Assembly: GCF_000227115.2 (NCBI RefSeq)
Contig: NC_016486.1
Coordinates: forward strand, 372,001-436,000
DNA: 64,000 bases
Direction of reading: 5' to 3'
DNA from: Naumovozyma dairenensis CBS 421
Taxonomy: Eukaryota; Ascomycota; Saccharomycetes; Saccharomycetales; Saccharomycetaceae
Shown: positions 20,891 through 31,875 of the stretch, in pieces
Position numbering within the stretch: the stretch's first letter is position 1
Layout: each line of letters starts with the position of its first letter
Made by a program: the position numbers and the translations under genes
Notes under the pieces: generated by a model
Seen by the model: only the letters and a program-made list of their open reading frames with translations
What the model was told of the DNA's origin: nothing
Database searches by the model: none

Positions 20891-21467
20891 TCATGGAGTT
20901 TTAAAGATCAAAAATGCTAATGGACCGATATAAAAATATAGGAAATGGCCCTTTTCATGTGTAACATAACTACCAAAATTCTTACCGACAATGACATTCC
21001 ATGTGGTACCATATCTTGTATCTAGTTGTTTCTTGATGGAGCTGGCAATATCACGTTCCAATTCGTTATTCTCAATGGCATCTTGGCTAATGTTTAAGAT
21101 TTCATCTTTCAATTCATCTGACTAAACCATATAATATATTTAAATTCATCAATGGAAAAAAAATGTTTCCGTTAGTAAATAAAAAGAAAAAAGTTCGGAC
21201 GATAAATAATAGTTTAATTAGATCAATGGAGAACATACAATGTCCGATGCCTTTATGATAGCTGTATTTATTGTGGGCCCCCAATTAAACATTGGAATAA
21301 ATGGTGGTTATTGAATGAACATGTTAGTAATGAGTTTGAAGTTAGGTCAACAATTACTACTAGTTAGACAGACATGAGGAGAAACAGACCATACTGATGC
21401 CTAATGGTAGTCCTCACCGCATACTGTCCTTGAACATACGTCTTTGTTTGGATTTGTTATCACTCAT
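20891..21467 (-). CDS. DYN2: Dynein light chain Dyn2, three exons
   Basis: The gene is split like S. cerevisiae DYN2 (YDR424C). Exon 1 is 21440-21467 (start MSDNKSKQR), exon 2 is 21239-21261 (PIIKASDI across the junction) and exon 3 is 20891-21121, which starts SDELKDEIL and ends in [14 protein letters not shown]. Joined, they encode 93 residues against 92 in S. cerevisiae. Intron 1 (21262-21439) has donor GTATGT, branch point TACTAAC (reverse complement at 21323-21329) and acceptor CAG. Intron 2 (21122-21238) has GTATGT, TACTAAC (21171-21177) and TAG. The light chain dimerises and serves dynein and nuclear pore assembly. Exons 1 and 2 are too short to show as open frames, so they were placed by conservation and splice signals. 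Confidence 0.95.
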
Positions 21468-22108
21468 GGTTACTCGATCAGGGTCTTAAAGGGAAATTTA
21501 GGGAAATTTAATAAAGCTCAAAAGATATAGCCTTGAAATAGTCCTTCTCATCTAGGGATATATATCTTACATATGCAGTCTATCGAAGAAAGTTTCTACG
21601 TATAAAGTATAGATTAGGCGAGTCGTCTACGTCCGTACGTACTAAGTACATTCGTGCAGTGGAAACTATCTTGAAAGGCACGTGACAGAAAAAACAAAAT
21701 ACCGGGTAATGGGAAAAATAGGAAATATTGATATTGGTATTGGTTTTGGCACCGGGTAACAGAAAAAGGTCTTGCTTTAGGGTCAATGATACTTCCCCTA
21801 GGCTACTCTTGTTTAGGGCTTGTTATCAAACATTCAACTCAACTCAATTCCTTTAAAATTAAAATTTCAGGTGGCAAAATCTTGAAAATGAAAATGAGAA
21901 TTAGAATTAGAATCAGAACTAGATTTAGAACTAGAACTAGATTTGTATAATTAAAACCCAGGTACACGGCTGTTGTTCCATTGAAAATATATAAACTCAA
22001 GCCGAGAGAGATCATAGGAGAGAAAAGACTAGAAAAAAGTTGCTCTTTGCGTCTACATTCTATTATCAAAATAAATAAAAACTTACCACACACTATACCT
22101 GACAAACT
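21468..22108. promoter_or_regulatory. Divergent promoter DYN2/RPN9
   Basis: This shared upstream region contains a perfect proteasome control element (listed separately) and a short stretch rich in GAAC/TAGAAC repeats near 21900-21945 (AGAATTAGAATTAGAATCAG-type). No further gene is visible. Confidence 0.55.
21870..21878 (+). promoter_or_regulatory. PACE element (Rpn4 site) of RPN9
   Basis: GGTGGCAAA is an exact match to the proteasome-associated control element bound by Rpn4, 231 bp upstream of the RPN9 ATG. Nearly all proteasome subunit genes of Saccharomyces carry this element. Confidence 0.9.
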
Positions 22109-23350
22109 ATGTCTACTGCAAACATCCATGAAATCGATACCGTCTTAAGCACCCTACGTATAGAAGGCGATTCCAATTTAGAACCATTCTTCCAGGAATT
22201 TGAAACCCTATATGAAAAGAAACTATGGCATCAATTGACAAAATCATTAATTGAATTCTACCATCAACCTTCCTCGGTTTCACTAAGATTAAGATTATAC
22301 GATACCTTCATTTCTAAATTCTATGATAAAATTAATCAATTAGATTTAATTGAATTCCTTTTATTATCATTAAAGGACAATTCAAACATTGAAGATTCTT
22401 TAAATTATTTAAATGATTTGAAAATGAATTTCATTCAATTGGACAATGAAAATAAAAGAAATACAGGTTTAAAAGATCATAAATTCGGTTGTTTACTAAT
22501 TGATATTGAAATTGCAAGATGTTATTTACTTAAAGATGAATTGATTAGAAGTAGAGAATTATTAGATAAAATTGAAACTAAATTCAATTATAATTTAAAT
22601 ATTAATCCAATCCCATTAAAATTGAAGAATGCCTTTTACGCAGTTAATTCTCAATATTTTAAATTGAAAAATGATTTTAATTCATTCTATTATACAAGTT
22701 TATTATATCTATCAACTTTAAATGATAATGAAAATGAAAATGGAAATGAAAGTTCATCCTCCTCTTTCTTAAACGAAATTGATTGGAAGAATTGTGCATA
22801 TGATTTGTCAATAGCTGCTTTATTAGGTGACAAGATTTATAATTTTGGAGAACTATTAAATCATCCAATAATGTCAAACATCTTAAATGACCCCAATTAT
22901 CAATGGTTATTAAATTTATTAAATTCATTGACAAATGGTGATTTTAATAAATTTGATAATTTAATAAAGCATGATGAAAATTTGAAAAAATCATCAAATT
23001 CAATACTTTTGAAACATGAAGATTTCTTAAGACAAAAAATCTGTTTAATGACCTTAATCGAAACTGTCTTTGCTAAGAATATTAGAACTTTAACTTTCAA
23101 TGATATATCAGTGGCTACTCATTTACCAGAAGATAATGTAGAACATCTAATCATGAGAGCTATTAGTTTAGGTCTATTGAAAGGTTCCATAGATCAAGTT
23201 AATCAATTGGTCATCATAACTTGGGTTCAACCAAGAATCATTAACTTCGATCAAATAGATAAAATGAAAAACAGATTAGTAGAATGGAATGAACAAGTTA
23301 AGGCGCTAGCTGAAAAAATGGAAGAAAAGGGTAAGCCAATTTGGGTCTAA
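22109..23350 (+). CDS. RPN9: 26S proteasome lid subunit Rpn9
   Basis: The 413-residue protein fits Rpn9 (YDR427W, 393 residues), a PCI-domain subunit of the 19S lid needed for stable 26S assembly. The N-terminal helical part begins LEPFFQEFETLYEKKLWHQL. The PCI winged-helix lies near residues 300-375 (TLIETVFAKNIRTLTFNDIS, then LPEDNVEHLIMRAISLGLL). The C-terminus (VKALAEKMEEKGKPIWV) is typical. A small Asn/Glu insertion (NDNENENGNES) near residues 205-217 accounts for some of the extra length. The exact PACE site upstream supports Rpn4 control. Confidence 0.96.
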   Translation: MSTANIHEIDTVLSTLRIEGDSNLEPFFQEFETLYEKKLWHQLTKSLIEFYHQPSSVSLRLRLYDTFISKFYDKINQLDLIEFLLLSLKDNSNIEDSLNYLNDLKMNFIQLDNENKRNTGLKDHKFGCLLIDIEIARCYLLKDELIRSRELLDKIETKFNYNLNINPIPLKLKNAFYAVNSQYFKLKNDFNSFYYTSLLYLSTLNDNENENGNESSSSSFLNEIDWKNCAYDLSIAALLGDKIYNFGELLNHPIMSNILNDPNYQWLLNLLNSLTNGDFNKFDNLIKHDENLKKSSNSILLKHEDFLRQKICLMTLIETVFAKNIRTLTFNDISVATHLPEDNVEHLIMRAISLGLLKGSIDQVNQLVIITWVQPRIINFDQIDKMKNRLVEWNEQVKALAEKMEEKGKPIWV

Positions 23351-23641
23351 ACAACAACAAAATAGAAAATTAAACAGAAAAGAATTAACCTTTTATCTAC
23401 TATAGCCCTTAACTGCAACACATAACATTATCTTATAGATATACACGTATATCAATATTTTACGATATCTTTACGTATATTTCAAGTAATAAATCTTTCT
23501 GTAGCAAAATTCTTTCTTTTTGAGAAAAATGGAATGTAGTTTCACTTATCGACTATTTTCTTGATTACATAGCTTATAATAAAAAAGACTATATAGAAGT
23601 ATTTTTCCAACTTATAGAAACAGCAAGACCACACTATACAA

Positions 23642-25306
23642 TCACTTAAATAACTTCAGACATGTCGATGGACTCAATGGTGTCGGTGAACTTGGTGAGC
23701 TGGAGGAACTAGAAGAACAGGATTCACATCGGTGATCAATATCAGATCGTGCATAACCACATCTACACCGTTTAGGCTTAATTTGTATTCGCAAAGTTTC
23801 ATATTTTTCATCATAATCTAGAACAACTCGGTCTGATTTCTTCATTGGTAAAAACTTGGCAGTATCATTAACAACAATAATATTATCTTTCTTTTTTGTT
23901 CCAAGTTCTTGAATATCATTCATTGGTCCTTTGAAGTAACTATTAAAATAAGTGTCGTTAATGGGTAAGTTCGGTATGTGTCTATCAACAAGTCTCTGAG
24001 AAAACTTTTGGAATTCCCTTTCATTTCTTAAGAAATCATCGTATCTTTTGTCCGACATTCTCATAGTTCCTGAACGATTACTTTGTTTCAAAATTAATAA
24101 CACATTATCAGCATCAACAATGTGTATTCCAAGTGTACACGAAGACGTATTTCTTTGGTCTCTCTCCCTAACGAAAAGATTCCTCTTATGAATAAATAGA
24201 ATATCGTACTCTCGTTTCTCAGGATCATTCATTTCAGAAACTATATCACCGACTTTAAGTATATTTCTAAAAGGTGCAGTCACGGACGGGCATTCCATTA
24301 CTGGACAATGAATACGTCTAGATACCAAGTCTTGATTAATCCAAAATATATTACTTTCTTCATCTATAATCTTGAGTAAATTTTTAGTCACCATTAAAAT
24401 GCAAGCAATCTTTTGAGAAACTAACTCAACAAAAGTTTCATTTCTATACTCATGTGGTTCAGAAACAGGGGAAGTTTCCCTATTTGATGCTGTTTTGTCA
24501 TAACGTACAGAATCTACCTTATTACATTTATCTAACCATGCAAAAGAAGTAGATGAATTAGGACGCTTCTGTTTAACTTCTCGATAATATTCCTTCTGTA
24601 TCTTTGAAAAAAATTTAATGTCTTCCGAAGTAGGAAGAACATTATCTACCTGAAGTTCTAATATATCATAAGTTTGAATTAAATATCCATCTCTATACAT
24701 TTTACCCCTAAATAGAAACCTTTTATTGGTAATTTTTTCTATCTTATTAGGGTCATACTTGGAAGCTTTTCCATGGTTGAATAACCGTCGTATTGGCCTT
24801 TCATTTAACAGTAATTCGGAACATGTATTTTTATAATCAATACGAGGTACTACCTTCAATAATACTTTCTGCTTGTCTTGAAGAATTTCATCAATAACAG
24901 CAATATCACCGGCATAGAATCCTTCTTTGATGAAAACATAATCACCTTTCAACAGGAAATATTCAGGATCTAATAATACACTCAAGCTTGTAATTGCTTT
25001 CAATGTAACTTTTGTGGCATATATTTCTGGAAGCGTTTCCCATATTGATTTCATGTCAGTATTTTCTTTACATTCAATGAAGAATTTTCCAGAGTATGTT
25101 TTCCTTAAGAACATTGAAAAGATTTCTTTACCATCATCTACCTCAAATTGTAGATTTTTCAGTAGGGCTTTCATAGTTACACGTTCATAACCACACCTAC
25201 AACTTACACACCATAATTCTACATTACTAGCTGTTGTGTCATCAGTTGAAGGGTACTTTGGGATCCCTAAAGTAGAACCTGAATTCTCTGTAACTGGTAC
25301 CGTCAT
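23642..25306 (-). CDS. Short, divergent Spt5-like transcription elongation factor
   Basis: The protein of 554 residues from the ATG at 25306 resembles Spt5 but is about half the length of S. cerevisiae Spt5 (1063). Residues 30-115 look like the NGN domain that binds Spt4. KOW1 follows at about 118-160 (GDYVFIKEGFYAGDIAVIDE, then VVPRIDY). RRLFN and FRGKMYRDGYL match the segment after KOW1, and IGD-like ILKVGDIVSEMN with a downstream hydrophobic strand corresponds to a later KOW. The acidic N-terminus, the last KOW domains and the C-terminal repeat domain are absent; the end is a poly-Ser/Pro tail after a CXC...CXXC cluster. Alternative: a pseudogene-like copy, though the frame is intact. The principal SPT5 must lie elsewhere. 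Confidence 0.8.
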   Translation of the reverse strand: MTVPVTENSGSTLGIPKYPSTDDTTASNVELWCVSCRCGYERVTMKALLKNLQFEVDDGKEIFSMFLRKTYSGKFFIECKENTDMKSIWETLPEIYATKVTLKAITSLSVLLDPEYFLLKGDYVFIKEGFYAGDIAVIDEILQDKQKVLLKVVPRIDYKNTCSELLLNERPIRRLFNHGKASKYDPNKIEKITNKRFLFRGKMYRDGYLIQTYDILELQVDNVLPTSEDIKFFSKIQKEYYREVKQKRPNSSTSFAWLDKCNKVDSVRYDKTASNRETSPVSEPHEYRNETFVELVSQKIACILMVTKNLLKIIDEESNIFWINQDLVSRRIHCPVMECPSVTAPFRNILKVGDIVSEMNDPEKREYDILFIHKRNLFVRERDQRNTSSCTLGIHIVDADNVLLILKQSNRSGTMRMSDKRYDDFLRNEREFQKFSQRLVDRHIPNLPINDTYFNSYFKGPMNDIQELGTKKKDNIIVVNDTAKFLPMKKSDRVVLDYDEKYETLRIQIKPKRCRCGYARSDIDHRCESCSSSSSSSPSSPTPLSPSTCLKLFK

Positions 25307-25630
25307 TAAAAAAACTAGAAAAGTATCGGAGCTCAACAGTCTATCTTTCTAGCTATGTTCACTCAAATTTTCATTAGCAATAATACACTGACCACTTTGT
25401 CTTGGAGGTTTTTTTTAATCCTTCCTATAAATGTAACGTACTATGACTTACTTATATACAGCATGCAGGCTTATATCCCAAATTTCATAGTTTCCTCTAA
25501 TTTGTGTCGCGCCCAACTGCCTTTTGTTAGTTTGTTTGGCACCGGCAGTCGGGACGTTAGACTCTGACGCCTTCAACTATGGTTATTCTCCTCTACGTAC
25601 TGAGAAAACGACCGTAAATTCCTGACTTAC

Positions 25631-26003
25631 GTACGTACCAGGCCTGGGACGGATTAGGATTAATGGATTAAAAAAGCAGGGGTTGGGCATAAAAATTTTG
25701 AAAAAAAAGGTAGGGTAGAAATCAAATATTATGGATTGAGAACAGGGTTGGTCTATTCTGGCCATGGATTGGGGCATGGATTGGAGAAAAAAATAGAAAA
25801 ATAGTAGTCGTATAATATGATTTTTATAGTATTTTCTCATAAATTATATAATAAAAAAATGGATTGGATTAGGATAGACTTTGGGTTAGGATAGGATTAG
25901 GACTGAATTGAAGATTTTCACTAGGGATTAAAAAAAGGTAGGGTAGGCCGGAAATCCCTTAGGATAGACCAAAAATCCTATCCGTCCCAGGCCTGGTACG
26001 TAC
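25631..26003. mobile_element. Candidate MITE/foldback element with inverted ends
   Basis: The left end begins GTACGTACCAGGCCTGGGAC and continues GGAT-TAGGAT; the right end is its reverse complement apart from one extra T. The arms lie about 315 bp apart. The interior has no open frame and is built from GGATTAGGAT-like and AAAAAAAGGTAGGGTAG direct repeats (near 25702 and 25930). Adjacent bases preserve TA at both outer edges, compatible with a TA target duplication but too short to prove it. It could instead be a promoter duplication. Confidence 0.4.
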
Positions 26004-26351
26004 ATAGGTAAAGTTAAAGATAAAGCCATTTCCAAAATTCGAGAAATGAAGTCCGAAAGGTGGTAGACAGAAAAAACCCTTTCCGAACCTCGGAAGCCGG
26101 CGGGCCGAAACCCGGACTCATCAAAGATGTCCAAAAAAGACTCATTGATCGATAATGGTAGGTATGCTGTTATTAAAGGTACGGTATATAAAAAACCATG
26201 TGGTTACGTACATATTTGTCCGACAGTTTTGTTGATGTAAGCGTTGGTGAAAATAGAGCGACTGGGTTTTCATACTACGATGGCGTGGAAGAAGCTTTTC
26301 AAAGTAAACAGAAGATGGCCCCCTTATTATAGTCGTACTTATTCAACGCAT

Positions 26352-26367
26352 CGGAAGTTGAAGTCCG
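26352..26367. promoter_or_regulatory. Put3-type site CGG-N10-CCG upstream of PUT1
   Basis: CGGAAGTTGAAGTCCG is a perfect CGG-N10-CCG, the spacing recognised by the proline-responsive activator Put3. It lies 283 bp before the PUT1 ATG. Confidence 0.75.
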
Positions 26368-26649
26368 GAAAACTTCCAAAATTTCCAAAAAGTGTCACCT
26401 TTAAATAAAAACTTATTAAGCCTGTGCCTCACATTATGCAAAAAAAATTATTTATCAAATTGTTCATTAACTGGAAATACTTGACAACGATGAAATATTT
26501 TATTTTTAACATATATAAAGGGTAACTACTTGTTTGTTTTCTATATTTCTTGTTTCCACCTTTCCATTATTTGAGCGGCTTGGTTCAAATAAACTGGAAT
26601 ATAATAATATACTTTATTAATATCAACTTAACAAGCTATAAACAACAAT

Positions 26650-28551
26650 ATGCAAACAGTCCTTGGCTCACAAAAAAGGGCCCTTTTCAGAAATACCGTT
26701 AATAAAAGATTTTTCTATAAATTAACCAATTCGACTTCTGTTGAAAACTCCACTACAAACTCAATTGCACTTCGGCCAATTTCTCAAGAAAATTTATATT
26801 ATGCTCCATTAAAATCAATCATTTACACCTGTAAAAGGTTCTATGTTCCTGGTACTTCTTTATTGGGTTCTAAACAGAGTTATAATTTATTAAGTGATGT
26901 CCCAACTAGAAGTAAATTTGAAAGAAATGCCACAGATAAAAATAAGAAAGAACAGAAAGATTTAAACTTTGTTGAGGAGTCAATTGATTCTTTTAGTGAA
27001 AATACCCTCACACCTTCTAAAACCCTTCCATATGCTTCCTTAAATCCTGGCTCGACTACTTCGACACCTAATCCGACCTCATCGCCCGCTTCTAATTCCA
27101 TCGCTCCCGAAGGTACCCCTAATTCGGTGCCCGCTCCCGAGGGTCTCAGTTTAGGCGAAAAAATTGGAAAAGGAAATAAAACCGATAATAAGAACAATGA
27201 TAATGATGACTTAGATAATGAGAAACTAAACAATGGCAAACATAAGAAGGAGGAAGATAAACAAAATGATTCTGATAATTGGAAGAATTACGAACAGCCC
27301 AACTCCACTGCATATTTGAAAACACTTTCTCGAATGGAAATATTTTCATTAGCATTCATTGGATTGGTAACGTTGAATAAATTAATATTGAATTTAGTCA
27401 TTAAATTATTCCCAATCCTTCCAACACCCCTAGTTCTTTTATTTGTTTCAAGATTATATTGTGGTGGTACCACACCAAAACAAGTATTAAAGTGTGGTAA
27501 GAATCTACAAAAAAGGGGCATCTCAAACATGATGCTGTCATTAACTATTGAAAATTCTGAAGGTGATAAAACTTTCAACACTGATACAATCGTTGAACAG
27601 ACTATCGAATCCATTCATACTATTCTGAAACCAAATTTACTTGAGCAACTGAATTCTTCAACTCTGGCAGATGTTAATGACATTGCTCCTGGATATTTAG
27701 CATTGAAACCTTCTGCTTTGATTGAAAAGCCAAAGGAGGTACTTTTAAACTTTGGCAACATTCACAACAAATATTGGCAACAACAACGTAGAAAATTGAT
27801 TGATAACTGTTCTAAAATTAATCAAATTATCTTTGATTTAAATAAGGAGTTATTAAAGAAGTATCCAACCAGAAAATCACCATTTTTCGTTTGTACGATT
27901 GATGCTGAAAAATTTGATTTACAGACTAAAGGTGTTTATCAGTTACAAAGAATCTTAATGAAAAAATTTAATTCAACTTCTTCTCCGATAGTGTCTTGTA
28001 TTGGAACTTGGCAATTATACCTAAGACATTCTGCTGAACAAATTGAAATGGAAAAAAAACTAGCTCATGAAAACAACTATAAGTTAGGTTTAAAAATTGT
28101 TAGAGGTGCTTATATGCATTCTGAAAAAGATAGAGCTTCTATTATTCATGAAACAAAATTTGATACAGATGTTAATTATGACCAAATAATGACTAAAATT
28201 ATGGCAGACATGACTGAGAAGAACGAGGAATCAAGTTTTGGTCATTTAATAGTTGCTTGTCATAATTATAAATCACAAATAGTTGCCACACAAATTTTGG
28301 CAGATAAGAAAGATTGTGAATATGCAAAAAGTAATGTTGTTATTGGCCAATTGTTAGGAATGGCTGATAATTTAACTTATGATTTGGTTAATAATCGTGG
28401 TGCTAAAAACATTATTAAATACGTTCCATGGGGTCCACCTCGTGAGACAAAAGATTACTTATTAAGAAGGTTACAGGAAAACGGTGACGCTGTTAGAAAT
28501 GATAACGGTTGGCCATTACTTAAGAACATTATGAAGAGCTTCTTTGAGTAG
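26650..28551 (+). CDS. PUT1: Mitochondrial proline dehydrogenase Put1 with long N-terminal insertion
   Basis: The C-terminal 370 residues match proline oxidase Put1 (YLR142W, 476 residues), the FAD enzyme that oxidises proline to pyrroline-5-carboxylate at the inner mitochondrial membrane. Conserved parts are [42 protein letters not shown] and [18 protein letters not shown]. The N-terminus is basic and hydroxylated, as expected for a presequence. Between about residues 100 and 215 there is a low-complexity block (Pro/Ser/Thr/Asn-rich, then Lys/Asp/Asn-rich) absent from S. cerevisiae, bringing the length to 633. The gene is not in this block in S. cerevisiae, so it has moved or the block was rearranged. 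A Put3 site upstream indicates induction by proline. Confidence 0.95.
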   Translation: MQTVLGSQKRALFRNTVNKRFFYKLTNSTSVENSTTNSIALRPISQENLYYAPLKSIIYTCKRFYVPGTSLLGSKQSYNLLSDVPTRSKFERNATDKNKKEQKDLNFVEESIDSFSENTLTPSKTLPYASLNPGSTTSTPNPTSSPASNSIAPEGTPNSVPAPEGLSLGEKIGKGNKTDNKNNDNDDLDNEKLNNGKHKKEEDKQNDSDNWKNYEQPNSTAYLKTLSRMEIFSLAFIGLVTLNKLILNLVIKLFPILPTPLVLLFVSRLYCGGTTPKQVLKCGKNLQKRGISNMMLSLTIENSEGDKTFNTDTIVEQTIESIHTILKPNLLEQLNSSTLADVNDIAPGYLALKPSALIEKPKEVLLNFGNIHNKYWQQQRRKLIDNCSKINQIIFDLNKELLKKYPTRKSPFFVCTIDAEKFDLQTKGVYQLQRILMKKFNSTSSPIVSCIGTWQLYLRHSAEQIEMEKKLAHENNYKLGLKIVRGAYMHSEKDRASIIHETKFDTDVNYDQIMTKIMADMTEKNEESSFGHLIVACHNYKSQIVATQILADKKDCEYAKSNVVIGQLLGMADNLTYDLVNNRGAKNIIKYVPWGPPRETKDYLLRRLQENGDAVRNDNGWPLLKNIMKSFFE

Positions 28552-28585
28552 GTTTCTCTCAATAACTAAACATTCATATATTTAT

Positions 28586-28612
28586 GGTATCTGTACCTTA
28601 GGTACAGATACC
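28586..28612. other. Perfect 12-bp hairpin in the PUT1/CYM1 3' intergenic region
   Basis: GGTATCTGTACC (28586-28597), loop TTA, GGTACAGATACC (28601-28612). A second possible stem, ATACCC/GGGTAT, overlaps its right arm. It begins 35 bases after the PUT1 stop, between convergent genes, and would form in either transcript. Confidence 0.8.
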
Positions 28613-28911
28613 CCCTAAAAGGGTATATAGTTAATAAATATTCCAATGCCCAGAAATTGAAGCAGTACGCAACATATATTAATACATGACAACCATGTCA
28701 TAATGAGATATATGTTATTTTAGGTTGGAACACTAAAAATATACAAGCAATTTGAACCAGAAACAGATGAAACAATCGTGTAGTAGTTTTATAGTTATTT
28801 AATCCAGCATGCCCTTTGAAACTATACATATTAAATCAAAAAAATTGTCTGCAAGTACTGTGGTTAATTATTTACAAGGTATAGTAGGATATTATATATT
28901 TTATAGTACAC

Positions 28912-31875
28912 TCACAATGTCTTAATATTCCAAGCCGGCTCAACTGTTTCACCATCAATTAGTGGACCAACAACTGCCACGGAACTATTCTTTGATAATA
29001 AATATTTTTCAGCAACTCTGTTAATATCCGACAATGAAACATCCAACAATTGTTCCCTTCTTTTCTGTCTCATCTCATCAGTTACGCCTGAAAAAAACTC
29101 AGTAATACCTTCTCCTTTGGGACTTGTGGGCGCATCAATTTGTTGGAATATAGTTAGCTTTGCTTCATCTAAATCATTCTTTACCCATTTAGAACCATTC
29201 AGCACATATTCTGCGCTTTTATTAAATATATCTAAAGATCTTAATGGTTGTGGGTCTCTGTATGAATAGTAGCTAAAAATACCAGGCAAAGCACTATATG
29301 TTGCACCACCCCCATAGGCACCTCCTTTCTCCCTTACTTCACGATGCAAGTGTCTGAAAGTTAATAAATTCGAAAGGACCTGTAAAGGAGCTCCATCTTC
29401 GTGTGTATATGGTACACCAGTTAGACACTGAGCTGTGTAATGAACCTGGAAGGGGAATGTGATTAATGTCGGAACACCGTCAGCTCTCGGTAATAAATTG
29501 CAGTCTGAAGTTTTGTCAAATTTTCTGACTGGATGTGAAGGAAGAACTGCAGTAAATTTCTGAATTTCTTTCTTCATTTCTTCATTCTGGACTGAAGTGT
29601 CTGTAGTTACGAAGAAATCTAAACCTCGCGAGTTTATAATGTATAATTTCAACAGATTCATTTTATCGATCACCTCACGTTGGAACAGTCCCTCATCATC
29701 AATATATGTTGCCAATTTTGATATTAGTTGAATTTGTTTTATACCAGATAATGTTTCATTAATTGCGCTTGTTGTATTCAAACCTGCCGATGCATAACCG
29801 CGAGCATACAAATGCCCAGAATCAGCCACGGATGATGTATTGGATGAAGACAGTGATTTAATCAAAGTCTTCATTTTCGCACTGTTCTTTTGAAAGTCAG
29901 TTTCTATTAATAGTTTTTTCCATATGTCAAAAATATGATTCGCTTTAGAGTTCAACGCCCACCCATCGAAAGCAAAAGATAAATGAGGTTGCAATGTTAT
30001 TGGGTTCGATGAAACGTTTATATTTGCTGAAACACCCCCTGTATATAATCTCATCGAATCTTCTATATCACTGTATGTTTCAGTTGTTGTTCCCAAAGTT
30101 GTTAATGATTCGGCGAATAGTGGAAGATATGGATATAACTCTAAGGGGATGCTATCATTCAAAGATCTTTTAGCTCTAATATATGTTATATCATTTGTAT
30201 CGGTAAGACGGTAGTTTATAGTAGCATCCTTTTGTACTTCATAGCTATCACCATTTCTCGGAATATCGTCGATTGTTAAAGTAGGTAAGCATGATACATC
30301 TTCTTTTTTCTGTTGCATTGTTTGCAGTGCCTGGCCTCGTTTGAAAATGATATCCTTATCCTCTGCGTCCAAAGTTTCTACTTTTGACCGTAGCCTTTCT
30401 TCTTCTTCTAGTTCCAAGTTATTAGAAAAGTCCTCCTTTCCCTCCATAGAGAATTGGTGGTAAGGTTTCCCAATTATATATTTGTTAAGTAGATTCTTAA
30501 ATATTTTGTCGCCATTTTTCTTTAAATCTTCTCTAAACCTTGCTAATAATTCATCAACCATTAGACTATTCAAAGGATCTAAATTATTTGTCCATCCGGG
30601 GATTATTGAATATAAAATCTGCATACCAAAATCAGATTTTTGATCTTTTTTACCTAATTCAAGTTGATGAATGATGGCATCAATTTTTTTCCTGTCAAAA
30701 TCTTCATTTAATATACTTTCGAAAGTTTGTAGGACTGTTTTCTTGAACAGATCCAAATCCTTTGCACCTTGTACACCAACTGTAAAGAAATTTAACGCTG
30801 TTGTTGATTCTACTCCTGTGTTGACTGAAAAATCCAAACCTATATTAGATTCAATCAATCTCTGATAAAATTTAGAAGAATGACCGTCTAGTAATAAATT
30901 CCCTAATATTTTAAGTAAGAAAGTTTCATAGTAATCATCTGGTGACCCACACATCCAGGTCATGGATGTCTTTAATTGTATTTCTGGTGGTAACATAAAA
31001 TCGAATTGACCATCCATAATGATATCTCTATTATTTGAAAGTGGTTGTGGTGTGGCCACATTAGCCGATTGTACTCTCTTCCCATAACCAATAAACCTCT
31101 CATGCAAGCTTTTCAATGTATCATTCAAAGGTAAATTCCCATAAGTATAAGTTCTAGAATTAGAAGGATGATAGTTCTTGTGATGGAACTCAAGTAAATC
31201 TTCATATTTTAGATCTGTAATTTTAGTTGGATCGCCACCAGAATTATTTAAAGACGGATAAATACTTTCTTGAAATTTTGTCCAGAAATAATAATTTGGG
31301 TTCGAGACTTGACCTTTCATTTCATTATACACGACACCTTTGAAAGTAAGATCACTCTTTGGATCATTTACGTCTGTATTTTCTAATCTCCAACCTTCTT
31401 GATAAAAATCTTCTGCTTTTAATAATGGATTTAAGGTGGCATCCAAGTACACATTTCTTAAATTTTCGAAATCTTTGGCATTTGTAGTGGAAAACGGGAA
31501 AAATGTATAATCATGACCAGTCATTGCATTCATGAAATTAGCCAATGATCTATTTAACATTTTGAAGAATGGATCACGTACTGGGTATTTTAATGAGCCG
31601 CATAGAGTAGTATGTTCAAGAACATGTGGTACACCAGTACAATTTGGAGGATTGGTTTTGAAACTAATGCTAAACACATTATTCTTATCGTCTCTATCAA
31701 TATGTAAATGCTTGGCACCTGTTTGATTATGTATAAGATCTACAGCTGTAAGTTTCAGTTCTGGAACTGGAACAGCTCTTTTGATCTCGTATCCGTGTAT
31801 GATACCGCCCACGGGATACTTTCTTAATATGCTTGCCTGCGCATAACCTGAGGCAAATCTTTGAAATCGTAGCAT
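28912..31875 (-). CDS. CYM1: Mitochondrial presequence peptidase Cym1
   Basis: The 987-residue protein matches Cym1 (YDR430C, 989 residues), an M16C metalloprotease of the mitochondrial matrix/intermembrane space that degrades cleaved presequences. The inverted zinc motif HXXEH is present as H84, E87 and H88 in [13 protein letters not shown]. The start ([20 protein letters not shown]) is Arg-rich and suits a presequence. The C-terminal half has the substrate-binding lobe with [11 protein letters not shown] and [10 protein letters not shown]. The ATG at 31875 gives the expected length. It is divergent from NPL3, as in S. cerevisiae. Confidence 0.97.
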   Translation of the reverse strand: MLRFQRFASGYAQASILRKYPVGGIIHGYEIKRAVPVPELKLTAVDLIHNQTGAKHLHIDRDDKNNVFSISFKTNPPNCTGVPHVLEHTTLCGSLKYPVRDPFFKMLNRSLANFMNAMTGHDYTFFPFSTTNAKDFENLRNVYLDATLNPLLKAEDFYQEGWRLENTDVNDPKSDLTFKGVVYNEMKGQVSNPNYYFWTKFQESIYPSLNNSGGDPTKITDLKYEDLLEFHHKNYHPSNSRTYTYGNLPLNDTLKSLHERFIGYGKRVQSANVATPQPLSNNRDIIMDGQFDFMLPPEIQLKTSMTWMCGSPDDYYETFLLKILGNLLLDGHSSKFYQRLIESNIGLDFSVNTGVESTTALNFFTVGVQGAKDLDLFKKTVLQTFESILNEDFDRKKIDAIIHQLELGKKDQKSDFGMQILYSIIPGWTNNLDPLNSLMVDELLARFREDLKKNGDKIFKNLLNKYIIGKPYHQFSMEGKEDFSNNLELEEEERLRSKVETLDAEDKDIIFKRGQALQTMQQKKEDVSCLPTLTIDDIPRNGDSYEVQKDATINYRLTDTNDITYIRAKRSLNDSIPLELYPYLPLFAESLTTLGTTTETYSDIEDSMRLYTGGVSANINVSSNPITLQPHLSFAFDGWALNSKANHIFDIWKKLLIETDFQKNSAKMKTLIKSLSSSNTSSVADSGHLYARGYASAGLNTTSAINETLSGIKQIQLISKLATYIDDEGLFQREVIDKMNLLKLYIINSRGLDFFVTTDTSVQNEEMKKEIQKFTAVLPSHPVRKFDKTSDCNLLPRADGVPTLITFPFQVHYTAQCLTGVPYTHEDGAPLQVLSNLLTFRHLHREVREKGGAYGGGATYSALPGIFSYYSYRDPQPLRSLDIFNKSAEYVLNGSKWVKNDLDEAKLTIFQQIDAPTSPKGEGITEFFSGVTDEMRQKRREQLLDVSLSDINRVAEKYLLSKNSSVAVVGPLIDGETVEPAWNIKTL

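Larger units (their letters stand above)
25307..26649. other. Long intergenic region with MITE-like element and PUT1 promoter
   Basis: It lies between two divergent genes (SPT5-like and PUT1). It contains an inverted-repeat element (25631-26003), a GC-rich block near 26085-26115 with several CGG/CCG triplets, and a Put3-type site at 26352-26367. I see no coding sequence. Confidence 0.6.
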
